A stretch of DNA of 64,000 nucleotides. Origin: Caprella mutica (Eukaryota > Arthropoda > Malacostraca > Amphipoda > Caprellidae). Made by a program: the position numbers and the translations under genes. The DNA is taken from positions 1 to 64,000 of the forward strand of contig CANNZV010002294.1 of the NCBI GenBank assembly GCA_947561585.1, written 5' to 3'. This document shows, piece after piece, positions 22,555 through 32,708 of the stretch. Below the pieces are notes generated by a model. That model saw only the letters and a list, made by a program, of their open reading frames with translations. It searched no databases and was not told where the DNA came from. Position 1 is the stretch's first letter, and every line of letters starts with the position of its first letter.

Positions 22555-22579
22555 ATGGCGAGCAACAGAAGCATAGAAG
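22555..22579 (+). CDS. exon 1 with start codon
   Basis: ATG GCG AGC AAC AGA AGC ATA GAA G, then GTGAGA. It gives MASNRSIE and ends in phase 1, matching the next exon. This is the first ATG that connects in frame with the downstream exons; additional 5' exons cannot be excluded. Confidence 0.55.
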
Positions 22580-25500
22580 GTGAGAATATTTTATGATGCT
22601 TCTTGTAAACTGATTATCTTAACCCTAGTAACCTAGCCCACAAAGGTTTGCTTACTAACCTAGTTCTTACTAAAACTGTTATATAATCTTACAGAATTAT
22701 CATTTCACTATTTTTTCATTGTAGAAATCTTCATTTTACATTTGATAAAAACTGAAACTAAAAATTTCTGTTTAGAATAATTAGCAGGCAAAGATAACTA
22801 ACTAATGTTTCTTAGGTATAACTGTATGGAAGGGGTTTATCACTGTGTATGGAGTCACTAGGACTCAGTAAACCACTAAGGATTACAGTTAACTTATTAT
22901 AGTGAGACATTCACCCTTATTTTCTCAAACACACTAGTGCATCTCATGACTGGAGAGTGTTCTGATATACCCCTTATATATTTGAATTTGAAAAAATAAA
23001 TGTCTTGAAAACAACTTTCAGATCAGTTTAAATTTTTCTTTGAAGACTGGTTTGCATCTGCCAGCGGCTAGGTCACTAGGGATAATGAGATATTTTTAAT
23101 ATTTTTTTTTCTGATTAATTTTGAATTTTCCTCAATACTAATAGCTGTTCCTCAAGCTGCTTCGTCTGAGAGTAGAACCTTCCAAGTTGTGAACCATTCT
23201 CCGAATGTATTCGGCCAATACTCTGGAGGTGATTTTCTTTCTTTGTTGTTAGTTCCTCGCTCAATTTTTAGATCTGTTTATTTAGTATAATTTGTTTTAC
23301 TATATTAAGTATTTATTAATAGCTACTTGAGAGTAATATAAATTTTCCCCATTAGCTGCTCCTCAAACTGCTTCATCTCAACAATTCCGCTATATATTGC
23401 CAATTTCTAGCAACTCAATAGGTGAGTAAATCTGTAACTACTAGCTATCTATTGTTAGCAAAAGCCCATCAGCTTATCCATAAATAAACTGTGTGTGCTT
23501 ACTATATGGTAGACATGAATCATTATTTATCCCTCTCCTATCAATATTCTAACTATCTTCAATTCTTTATTTCTTAGCTATTATTAACTTCAATTTTGAA
23601 ATAATAGATATGAAGCTTGCAAGCCATAAACATCCCATTTAAATATTGCTCTTCCTTTAATGAATGCTAAGTAGCTAACTATTGGTCATATAGATTGTTT
23701 TAACTGATTTTATATCTTCATGGTTTACTCAATAGCTACTTCTACCTTGTATGGGTAAATAATTGCACACTGATGCTCAGTTATTGGGGTGATTAATGAA
23801 TCTCTGTTTAATAATAGGCATGGATTTATTTTACAGAGGTTTTGTGTATAAACTAAAGTTAAGAATAACAGTGTTTGCAATAGAAATTTGGTTGAAATAT
23901 GTATATGTACTTTATTATTGAAGTGATAACTTATTATTTTAGTAGAATTATGTAGTTTCTATTTTGCCTATTTTTTTCACTAGATCCAAGTATGCCCAAA
24001 AGTGTGATGGATCCACACACCTCGACCCTATATGTATAAAATTTAAATTAGCTTCTTTAATATAATTTGTTTGGCTGAGGATATTTTAGAAAAAATTGTT
24101 GTGAAATCTTTCATCTAGAACTCCAAATCATAAAATGACAATTTCACAAATTGCTTTTATATTTCAACAATCACATTTTTAATAACTTTTGTTCAATGAA
24201 TCGATTGGACACATTTCTCAAAAAGTTGAATGAATTGACTCCAGGTAGCTATTTTTGTAAAATTATCAAGATTTTTTTCCATGTAATATTACAGAAATAG
24301 AGACTAATATGGATCCTCTTAGCACAACATTGCCACAAATAGTAGGACATTATATATGTTTTTCTTTGTATGTTGCAAGATAATTTTTCACACTAACTAA
24401 TATCAATGGGGCTATTAGTTTTCAATATTATTGTAGCTATAACTAACTAACTATTCATATTTTTATTCTTTGCTATTTGATCTAACATGTTGAAGGTTTG
24501 TTCACTTTTTATTTTGTTTTTGAATCATTTGACTAAAATTCTTCCTCATTTTCTATTTGCTTAAATTTTGTTAGGTGTAAAAAAATTATCTCCTAGCTGT
24601 TTCATTTAGTTTTTACTTTTTATTCATCTTATGAGGATTTTTCAATGTAAGTATTTATACCGTTGTTCTAGCGTTTTGTTCTTTGAAGTTATGTTGGGAT
24701 TTCTATGTAGTGTCAATAATACATCTATTGAAATTTATTTTCTATTCTTAGACAAGCTATTGTTTTAGTTTTGTCAGAAGAGCTCTTTCACCTCTTTTGA
24801 AGTAACAGCTAACCAGCCAAAAAATTTAATATTAAGTATTGTGAAATATCATATTTCTAACTGGAGATCTCATTTTATTAGCATTATTGTATTTGAACCT
24901 TTGAGGAAAATTTATAAGCTTATGACTTAAAGTCAAATATTATTTAACAGATAGTTAAACTTAAACAGATACTATTTAAATACAATTTAGTTAAAGATTA
25001 TAGATATCTTTTTTTTTGTTTAGTTTTTTCATTCTTTATTAATAGCTTGGTATAAAATTTGAGTAGCTACTAAGAAGAATATTTTTTATCAAGGTACAGT
25101 CAGCTTCTATCCCAGAGGATGATGTCATACTTCCTCCACCTGAGAATGCTTCTAAATATGTATGTAACTATGAATATTTAAAAGTATGAGCTATTTTGTA
25201 TCTCTTTGTTCTATAACGATCTATTTTAATCTATAAATTCTGCTAACATCCATTTTCAGAAAGTGTATTCAAATGGAGTAAGACGTTTCATCCATAAATG
25301 TCCGTACTGCTCCAAAGAGATGCTTGAGCTCAGGAGACATCTGAAATTAATTCATAATTTACCTGACAATAGAATAAATGAGGCAATGAGTAAACTGCAT
25401 GGAGATGTGACAGTCAAAAAATGCCGGCCTCAAATTATTTGCCCTGAAGAAAATTGTGGCAAATATGTAATAAATATTTCCCAGCATTTAAAGCAGGTTC

Positions 25501-28500
25501 ACAAAATATGTAAAGTATCAAGAAAAAATGATCCTACAACTAGCCATTATATCTTGCCATCAGTTAATGTACCCGGACCCTCAAGAATTGACATTGATCT
25601 ATCTACACCAGTCAATGTACCCGAATGTACTAATAGTACTAGCGGTGATATATCTACATCAATCGATTTACCCGAACATTCTAATAGTACTAGCGGTGAT
25701 ATATCGACATCAATTGATTTACCCGAACATTCTAATAGTACTAGCGGTGATATATCTACATCAATCGATTTACCCGAACATTCTAATAGTACTAGCGGTG
25801 ATATATCTACATCAATCGATGTACCTGAACCTTCAAATAAAACTAGCTGTGATGACTCACAATCCACAGGTACTATTGGTAATATGGGTGATGAGATTTC
25901 AATTAACTCTCCTGTAAATGACAATTCTGCTGTTGATATTTTAAAGAAAAGCCTGGAATCCATGGCTACTCACTACTTGGGCTTTGATGGAGGAAGTAAG
26001 GCATACAAGGCGGTAAAGCAAAGGGTGCAGCAACTTGATGTTCTCTTCTCCAGGGCCAGAATATATGAGATAAATGATATTCTCAAAACAGATATATTTT
26101 GGCCAATAGTGCAGAAAGAGGTATCAGAAGGAAAATGGAAGGCAGATACGGGACGGTTTTATCTTGCATCTATCAAGTTGTACTACGAATATCTTCGTGA
26201 GACCAATCCATTTAAATATAATTTTGATGATAAAAATAAATTAAATATTCTAATAACCAAAGTACCTACATGGAAGAGTGCTTTACAAAAATTGTCACGG
26301 AAGCAACATCTGGAACAGAAGGAATCACAGCTAGAAAAAGTATTTGATAAAGATACAGTAAAAAAAGTGTACACATCCGCTATGTACAATACTGTTAGAA
26401 ATCTCCTAATAAAAATTGATCATAGTGAAGAAGCAGTAGAATTGTCTTGCTCCCAGTACACTTCCATTATCAGGTACATAATTACCCTGATATCAATCAG
26501 GACTGCAAAGCGTGCCGGAGTGTTAGGCAACTTAAAAGTTGCTGATTACAATGCGAGAAAAAAAGAAGGTGAAGAGATTATAATAAAAATATCTGATCAC
26601 AAGACTGCTGCGAACTATGGACGGTCTGTCGTCCCAATACATGTTGTGATGGAGAAATGGGTAACAATTTATGTTGAAAAATTGCGTCCAACTATAAAGG
26701 CAACAGAAGAAGGGGTTGATTACCTGTTTCTTAAGTATAACGGGACCAAATTTTCCTCTGATGATTCCAAGGCAGCAATAAATTACGTCTGGAAACAATC
26801 AGGACTGGAACATGTAACTTTCAATCTCTTTAGAAAAAGTCTAGTTACCACCATTCATGAAAATAGGCCTGACAGTAAAGACAATCTTGCAAGTCTACTT
26901 GACCATTCCACAAAAACAGCAACAGAACACTACAGGTAGCTAGCTGTGTATATTTTTTTCATCGTAATCTGTGAATTTCACTTGAAACGTTGTAATCTGA
27001 TCATTTTCGGTTTAGGCTTGTTGACAAATATGTTGAAATTATTGCATCCAAGTGTACATTCTTTAAATTTTGTGAGCCATGTCTAACTAATCCACTAATA
27101 ATCACAAATTAGCTAATTCAATTTCTCTTCATCCAATTTTTCATACAGACTGTCTGATAAAACGAAATCTGCCATGGAAGCTGCTGCAGTAGTTGACGAG
27201 CTAATGTTTGGAGAGCGTGGTCAGCACATTTTCTCATTGACATCCGGTAAATAACTATTTTATTATTTGTATTTTAAACAGTGTTGTTTCCTATTGCTCA
27301 TTGGTTCTTAATTACATAGTATTCTCTGAATGTATGTTTTCAATTAATCCCCATAGTATGTGTGAGTTTATCAACTTATTTATTAAGAATATTGAAATGT
27401 GGTTTTTAATCTCCTTGCAGAGGATGATGAAGAAGTTGAATGCAAGACATCAACAAGTGGACGCACGAGACAAAGAGCCAACAAAGTCAAGATTGAGGAA
27501 GGTAATTATCATTTATGTAGTTCCGGAAGACCTTCAAACTCTTTAAGAAATTAAGCTAGGTCTGTTCATTTTGTTCTTTACTTAATATTGTTTAATCTAT
27601 ATTTATATTTTAAATATTGGAATGTGGTTTTTACTCTCCTTGCAGAGGATGATGAAGAAGTTGAATGCAAGACATCAACTAGTGGACGCACGAGACAAAG
27701 AGCCAACAAAGACGTGACTGAAGAAGGTAATTATCAGTTTTGTATGAGCTATTTGTAGCTTTTTTAAAGTTTTCAGTAACTCTCTCTTCTCTTTTTTGAT
27801 ACTGACTATGGAATGGGATGAATCTTTCTCATCTCTTGGTTTTATTAATGATTCATTTAAGTATATAAAACTTGTTTTTTACATAATGGTATCCATTAAT
27901 TCTAAAATGATTCCAATTACCAGGCAAGGATATTCCAAAAGAAGTTGAAACAAAGTCGTACATCATCGACGCAAAGAAACGCAGTAAAGGAAGGGTGCTG
28001 CTCAGTGATAATGAAGATGGTAAGTATTATAAACATTTGCGTCCCTAATTTATGCAAGCTGTTTGATTATTGTCAATTGGAAAATGATGCAAATTATTAT
28101 ATCTTCTTTAAACTCGTAACTGAAGTATAATAAATTAATAATAATTCTTACATTTAATTTGAGACTCTATAATCTAGATGATGATACTGGAGACTACAAA
28201 CCACCTGATTACAGCAGTGATGAGGATCTAAATCCTCGTGTGAAAGTGATGACTGCTAATGAAAAGATGACAATATTGTCTCGCCTCGCCAAAACTCCCA
28301 CTGCAACTACAATTACCAACAGTAAGTTTCTAACTGATATCAATTTAAAACAATCAATTAATATATTTCGGTAGGTATAGCTACTGGTAGTGTATGTATT
28401 TTTAAGACTGCTAATTCATCATTTAAACTATATGAATAGAACTAATTTAAAATCATTTTCAGATGGAAAGGGAAGGCCGACAATTTTCACAGAATATGAG

Positions 28501-28665
28501 ACAACTCTAATGAATGCGGCTGTTAATGGATTTCACGGTAGTGCAATATCTGCCAAAGCATTAAAGCGATGTGAAACCATGAAACCTATCATCTCCAAGT
28601 ATGGGTTAGATAAAGTGCTGAGAAAAATGAGAAATGCAAAACAATTGATGATAAATTTAACATAG
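22555..28665 (+). CDS. Crypton-like tyrosine recombinase, multi-exon gene
   Basis: Predicted exons: 22555-22579, 23145-23228, 23356-23421, then 23984-24033 or 24295-24341, 25100-25159, 25260-26935, 27149-27246, 27421-27501, 27646-27726, 27924-28019, 28178-28321, 28463-28665 (stop TAG). Every boundary has GT..AG and the phases agree throughout, giving 2,664 nt (about 887 residues) without a stop. Order of parts: short Ser/Gln-rich N-terminus, two C2H2-type fingers, Ser/Thr/Asn repeat linker, tyrosine-recombinase domain, acidic and basic low-complexity modules, and a C-terminal helical segment (GRPTIFTEYETTLMNAAVNG...) that may be SANT/Myb-like. Tyrosine recombinases cut and rejoin DNA through a covalent 3'-phosphotyrosine; Cryptons use one for transposition, and animal genomes also hold domesticated relatives. 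The intact frame suggests recent activity or selection. Exon structure is my prediction, unsupported by transcripts. Confidence 0.8.
23145..23421 (+). CDS. exons 2 and 3, a diverged duplicate pair
   Basis: Exon 2 (23145-23228, 84 nt) and exon 3 (23356-23421, 66 nt) both start after an ..TTAG or ..ATAG acceptor with ctgYtcctcaaRctgcttcR, giving AVPQAASSE and AAPQTASSQ. Both enter and leave in phase 1, so either can be skipped without frame loss. The shared beginning points to an exon duplication. Confidence 0.6.
23984..24033 (+). CDS. exon 4a, alternative to 24295-24341
   Basis: Acceptor ttttttcactag, 50 nt, encodes DPSMPKSVMDPHTSTLY; donor TAT|GTATAA. It enters in phase 1 and leaves in phase 0, as needed for the exon at 25100. 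If the donor were unused the frame would stop at TAA six bases on, so this could also be an alternative 3' terminal exon. Confidence 0.5.
24295..24341 (+). CDS. exon 4b, alternative to 23984-24033
   Basis: Acceptor taatattacag, 47 nt, encodes EIETNMDPLSTTLPQI; donor ATA|GTAGGA. It also enters in phase 1 and leaves in phase 0. The MDPLSTTL segment resembles MDPHTSTL in exon 4a. Splicing 4a directly to 4b would read AAA TAG and stop, so the two are phase-compatible only one at a time. Confidence 0.5.
25100..25159 (+). CDS. exon 5, acidic/proline linker
   Basis: Sixty nt after acceptor aaggtacag, encoding SASIPEDDVILPPPENASKY; donor TAT|GTATGT. Phase 0 on both sides; joins the catalytic exon at 25260. 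Confidence 0.6.
25260..26935 (+). CDS. catalytic exon of the tyrosine recombinase
   Basis: Numbering residues from the valine codon at 25263: fingers C13-x2-C16-x9-H26-x4-H31 and C60-x4-C65-x9-H75-x4-H80; a 17-residue repeat at about 117-196; a helical SAM-like (core-binding) region about 222-340; catalytic domain about 385-558. Catalytic residues in order: R417 (AKRAGVLGNL), K447 (SDHKTAANYG), N521-x-x-R524 (FNLFRKS), H548 (LLDHSTKTA) and Y557 (TEHYR). The H548-to-Y557 spacing of nine is standard for the family. The first His of the H-x-x-R box is Asn. There is no ATG near the exon start: it opens at the 3' splice site cattttcag and continues phase 0 from 25159. It ends ACAG|GTAGCT in phase 2, so the TAG seen four bases on is intronic. 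Confidence 0.88.
25613..25850 (+). repeat. in-frame 51-bp repeat, almost 5 copies
   Basis: Encodes repeats of about 17 residues resembling NSTSGDISTSIDLPEHS. Copies are nearly identical at DNA level (gatatatc at 25647, 25698 and further 51-bp steps), so expansion is recent. It forms a Ser/Thr/Asn/Asp-rich, probably disordered linker between the zinc fingers and the recombinase core. Confidence 0.93.
27016..27112 (+). CDS. possible alternative terminal exon
   Basis: Acceptor cggtttag, phase 2 entry from the catalytic exon. It would complete R558 and continue RLVDKYVEIIASK... to a TAG at 27110. Its start resembles the next exon (RLSDKTKSAMEAAA), suggesting another duplicated exon. The product would lack the C-terminal modules. 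Weakly supported. Confidence 0.3.
27149..27246 (+). CDS. exon following the catalytic tyrosine
   Basis: Acceptor tttttcatacag; completes the Arg codon after the catalytic Tyr and encodes LSDKTKSAMEAAAVVDELMF and a few more residues, a helix of the kind that follows the nucleophile in tyrosine recombinases. Leaves in phase 1 at ATCCG|GTAAAT. Confidence 0.7.
27421..27726 (+). CDS. tandemly duplicated 81-nt exons
   Basis: 27421-27501 and 27646-27726 are near-identical 81-nt exons exactly 225 bp apart, with matching intron upstream (gaatgtggtttttactctcc, then ttgcag). Each encodes EDDEEVECKTSTSGRTRQRA plus a few residues that differ at the end (NKVKIEE versus NKDVTEE). Both are phase 1-1, so inclusion of one or both keeps frame. 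The stretch is acidic then basic; GRTRQR resembles a nuclear-localisation or DNA-contact patch (inference). Confidence 0.75.
27924..28321 (+). CDS. two C-terminal phase 1-1 exons
   Basis: 27924-28019 (96 nt) encodes GKDIPKEVETKSYIIDAKKR with a following KGRVLLSDNED; 28178-28321 (144 nt) encodes an acidic DDDTGDYKPPDYSSDEDLNP segment and then a Thr-rich stretch. Donors GTAAGT are strong in both cases. No catalytic motif; low-complexity charged linker. Confidence 0.65.
28463..28665 (+). CDS. terminal exon with stop codon
   Basis: Acceptor cattttcag; encodes GKGRPTIFTEYETTLMNAAV and about 45 further residues (KALKRCETMKPIISKYGLDK) to TAG at 28663. The layout (basic start, aromatic, acidic helix, then two helices) is like the C-terminal SANT/Myb-like segment attached to other animal proteins with this recombinase domain; this is from general memory of the family and not certain. 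Confidence 0.6.
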
Positions 28666-30582
28666 GCTATAATGTTTTTTAATTTAATTCACTGCAGGTA
28701 TGCCCACTCTTATTACAACTCGCACTTATGACAAGTTGCATATGTATGAAACATGTTTCATTATTATTTGACCTGGTAAGATGTAGAAGATGTTTTAAGA
28801 GTAACTTTGGTACTTAATTTTCAATTAAGCAGTACATTTAAAATCATTGCATGGTGGTAAATCTAATAATTGTACGTATTTTAATTACCATGAAATGAAT
28901 TTCAAACAATCCCATCTGCATGATCATAACGTTTATAATTGTTTGGCAAAAACATCTAATTTATTATTATGACCTATCAAAGATACTCCTAAAATATGTT
29001 TCATATCAGGAGAAATCATTGTGAAACATGTTTCACACTTATATTACTTGTTATAAGTGTGAGATGTATTTGGAATTGGGTATGCTTGAAATTCTTCGAA
29101 ACAGGATAAATCAATATTAAGATAGCTATTCAAGAAATGGTAGGTGCTATCACTTAAAATACCCTCTAAAAATGGTAGAATATTTTGTTGATGATAGTAT
29201 GTTTAAAGTTTAGTTCATAGCTAATCATTGGTTTGATTTTCTTCAGTTTATATTATTATTAGCTCTAGTTAGTTTCCATTTTATTTTTCCTCAAGAGGAT
29301 GCTTATATTATAAGTAATTGTGTTCTCTTCAAAATCTTAAGGAAAATATATTTTTGAAAGCTTATGAATGTTTTCTTACACCCCTAAAATGATTACTGAA
29401 AATGGACAAAAATTTTCATGTCTTCAGTGAACTTTAAAATTCTAGTTTAGCAAATCAATAGAATCTTAGAAAATAAAATAATTTGATGGTCAACCATACG
29501 CACTCTAACTTCCTTTAGAAAATTTGAAATACTTTTGTAGTCTAATAAAGAACGTATGTAGTATAAATGTACGTCGAGCACTCTTAAACCTAATGAATAA
29601 CTCTAGCTAACCTCCTGTAATTTCAATTTATTAGTATAAAGATTCAGAAATTTGTAATTTTTATGACTGAGTAAATGCAACAGCCGGTTCTTTCCTAAAC
29701 TAAGAATTCAGATTAAAATTTCGGTTGCTATATTTTTATCACTTATATATAAATTCATGATGAAATATTAGTTAATTATCATTGTAGTGCAAATACTCAG
29801 GTGACTACAATAAACTTTATACGTTAAAGGTGACTATTATGTCTGGAAAAGGATACTCCCTTACGTTAAAACAAACAAAAAACCTTAAATTAAGCCAACA
29901 CAATCTAAAATAAAAGTGATTATTCAATTAGATATGATTTAACCTTTCTATTTATTTTTGTTTGAACTAGTTTAAAATATCTTGAACAGTTTTTTATCGT
30001 TCTTTAGGATAGTGTCGAGTAATTTTCGGTTCTAAATAGGTATTTGACTATTTGTAATTTCACAGTACTCGGAAAGGGGCATTAAGATAGGTCATGAATT
30101 AATCTTGCCTTCAGAAATTTCTAATTTAACAACCACTTTCTCAATACTATGGTAGCCGAAGAACAACGCCGTTCATTTAGAAAACTGTAGGTTTGTATTA
30201 TAAAAACAATTAAAATAAAAGTTCCACAGAAGAATTTCTATTAGCTATCAAATTGCCTCTAGTTTAAGATATTTGTTCCTGTGTCTCATTATGAGATTCC
30301 TTTTTGAAAAAAATTAACACGAAAGCACAGACATGTTCGTAACATATAGAATTACGAACAAACAAATCTGCCTCATATTTTCTCTTAGGTTAAAATCAGT
30401 ACTCTAGTATCATTGTGTATGTGTTAAGATATCGTTTATCCAAGGTTAGCCCCAGGACTCTATCAAGAAACTGTCTGTGGTAGGCAGTGGCGTCCCTTGC
30501 TCTCTTAATTCTTGCAATTTGGATTATGTATCGTATTTTTTCATTTTACCATGTTATCATATTTTTTAATTAACGCTACTTC
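28666..30582. other. 3' flank and AT-rich intergenic DNA
   Basis: No gene recognised. A ttcactgcag acceptor at 28698 could lead to one further short exon (MPTLITTRTYDKLHMYE) but no matching donor is clear. A short hairpin, cacacttata...tataagtgtg, lies at about 29034-29062. Confidence 0.5.
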
Positions 30583-30714
30583 AACTCGCCACGGACAATT
30601 TACTGTGCGGACAACTCGCCGGATAACTCGCCACGGACAATTTACTGTGCGGACAACTCGCCGGATAACTCGCCACGGACAATTTACTGTGCGGACAACT
30701 CGCCGCTAGAACAA
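30583..30714. repeat. 42-bp repeat, 3 copies, in truncated arm
   Basis: ccacggacaatttactgtgc recurs at 30589, 30631 and 30673, 42 bp apart; the other copy of the element has this unit once (12759). The amplification sits exactly at the duplication breakpoint. Confidence 0.93.
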
Positions 30715-31778
30715 CTCGCCGCCAGGACAACTCGCCGCGTTATTTATTTTTTACCGGCGTATACATATATCATTTACATATATTTAAAGAGATTACAAGT
30801 TTAAAGAAGGCTTCGTTTCTGAAAGCTAAAAACTGACGTAAAACAGTTGTTGACAAATTTCATTATTTCAATTTATTTATTTCTTTTGTTGCCACATTTT
30901 CTCTGTCAGATTATTTCAGGTCGCAAAAATAGTAGAGTTGTTTAATTTAGTAGTGAGTTTAACGTCTGCATCGAAACCAAGGGTGTTATCGTTAATATCA
31001 AAAGGAGATTAAATACAAGGGATTGGAAGAAGTTGTCTGAAATAAAAGTTGCTCCATGAACAAATACACCAACCACCACTCGGTGACAATGCTCGTCGAT
31101 GCAGAAAAGCTACTCAGTGAATGAAGTCACTAACCAAGAAATGTGATGGAAAGACAAACAAGCACCGGTGACTGCACTCACGAATAGATGAGTAAAATGA
31201 AGAGGTGATAGTAAATGTAACCTATTAGCCTACCTAACACAAAATCTAAAACATCGTAGTTAAAGAATATTATATTTGCACTGATGTTCTGGTCTTGAAC
31301 TTAAGTAATTTTTACAGGTCATTAAACGTATGAAGAAGACACCTGAACTTGTTTCTTTTCCAATAAAATTATTTTTAGCGAAATACTTTCAAAAAGAACG
31401 AAGAAAATTGTATAGGTGATTTACAACACCCATATATTTATAATAGTTAAGATTGTAATTATGCTTATTAATAAAAACATTTCATTTAACTTTTGAAATG
31501 GAAAAGAAGAACAATTCAAATAGGGTTAAGAAAATTGTATAACTATTTTACAACGCGCAGTTTGTATTTATAATTTATTTTATATATAAATGATGTACAC
31601 GGCAGTATGACATAAATCACAGAGAGTTCTTTTGGCGGCAAATTGTCCTAGCAGCGAATTGTCCTAGTAGCGAATTGTCCTAGCGGCGAGTTGTCCTCAC
31701 GGCGAATTGTCCGCGGCAAATTGTCCAGCGGCGAGTTGTCCAGCGGCGAGTTGTCTGGCGGCGAGTTGTCCGGTCACC
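30583..31778. mobile_element. second copy of the nested tandem-arm element, left end truncated
   Basis: Same element as 12712-13863, but the outer GGTTCTAGG end and the adjoining units are missing; the left side starts directly at caactcgccacgg next to unrelated AT-rich DNA. The right arm and its flank (ATTCTTCTTGCAC within mariner sequence) are intact, so this is the left edge of the segmental duplication rather than an independent insertion. Confidence 0.8.
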
Positions 31779-31903
31779 ATTCTTCTTGCACTATTCTTGA
31801 ACGCGATTAGCCGTGTGGGACGTGGCTCCGTCCTGCTGGAGGGTAACACCTGTTTCACCGAACGTTGTGTTCACCCAAGACACCAACTGATCCTCCAACA
31901 ACT

Positions 31904-32708
31904 TCAAATAAACGTGCTGTTCACCTTTACACCCTCTTCAATGAAGAAAAGAGGACTCTTTTCAGATGAGGTTACCCCGGCACAGACCATGACAGAAGCT
32001 GGTTTTTGTCTCCTAAACATCAGTCTGTCGTTCAGAGGAATATCGCGCTTATTCACTGCATAAATCCGGTCGTTCTGATGATTGTGGACGGCTTGGACCG
32101 TGAATAACTTCTCATCAGTCCACAAGACCGGAGGTTGCGTGCCGTCTCTTAGCTTTTCCAGAAGAAGCTTTGCTCTTTGCAGCCGTTTGGTTTTTGTGGC
32201 CTCTGACAGTAGCTGAGCTTTTGTCTTTTTGAATGGGGAAAGGTTCAGATCACTTGTGAGCACTTTCTGCATCGTTCCATAGCTCACACCAGACGCTGAT
32301 GCCAATTTCCTGACGCTTCTTTCAGGATTCCTCCTGATTTTCTCCCGGATGCTTTTGATGAGCTAAGAGGTCCTAACCTTGCGATTTGGAGTGCTCCTAA
32401 CCTTTGGGAGGGTCGAACCTGTCTCTCTGAAACGCTTCAGAGCCTTGTAAGCACCAGATCTATTCGCACGACCCTTCAAAAGCTTGCATATTTGACCCGG
32501 GGACTGTCCTGATTCAAACAGTTCCTGAATTGTCGACGCTACAGAGCTCATAACTAAATTAATATTTAGAAATACCTCTGAAAGTAAAATATAACAGTTA
32601 GTGCATATAATGAGCTATCCAATAGTGTAAATAGATGGATAATTTTCACGTTTTAAAGGTTTTAAAATTAAACATTAGAATTTGTCTACACCTGGTCTGA
32701 TCACCCAG
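31904..32708 (-). pseudogene. mariner-type transposase remnant, copy B
   Basis: Minus strand, identical at protein level to 14636-13989: first helix-turn-helix at 32551-32363, in-frame TAG, second helix-turn-helix and the first catalytic Asp (WTDEKLF) down to 31904. The right terminal repeat ends at 32708, followed by TA. The C-terminal third with the last catalytic Asp was not included in the duplication. Sharing the same stop shows it was dead before duplication. Confidence 0.9.

Noticed and set aside
25263..25265. GTG as the start codon of the recombinase
   Set aside because: It lies two bases after the 3' splice site cattttcag|A and the frame is open into the previous exon; a nuclear gene would use the spliced upstream ATG.
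25528..25963. Open frames in other frames and on the minus strand within the catalytic exon
   Set aside because: Shadows produced by the 51-bp in-frame repeat and the long exon.
26937..26939. TAG as the end of the recombinase
   Set aside because: It overlaps the donor ACAG|GTAGCT; splicing to 27149 continues in frame into family-like sequence.
29034..29062. Hairpin as a transcription terminator
   Set aside because: Rho-independent terminators are bacterial; in this context it is only a short palindrome.
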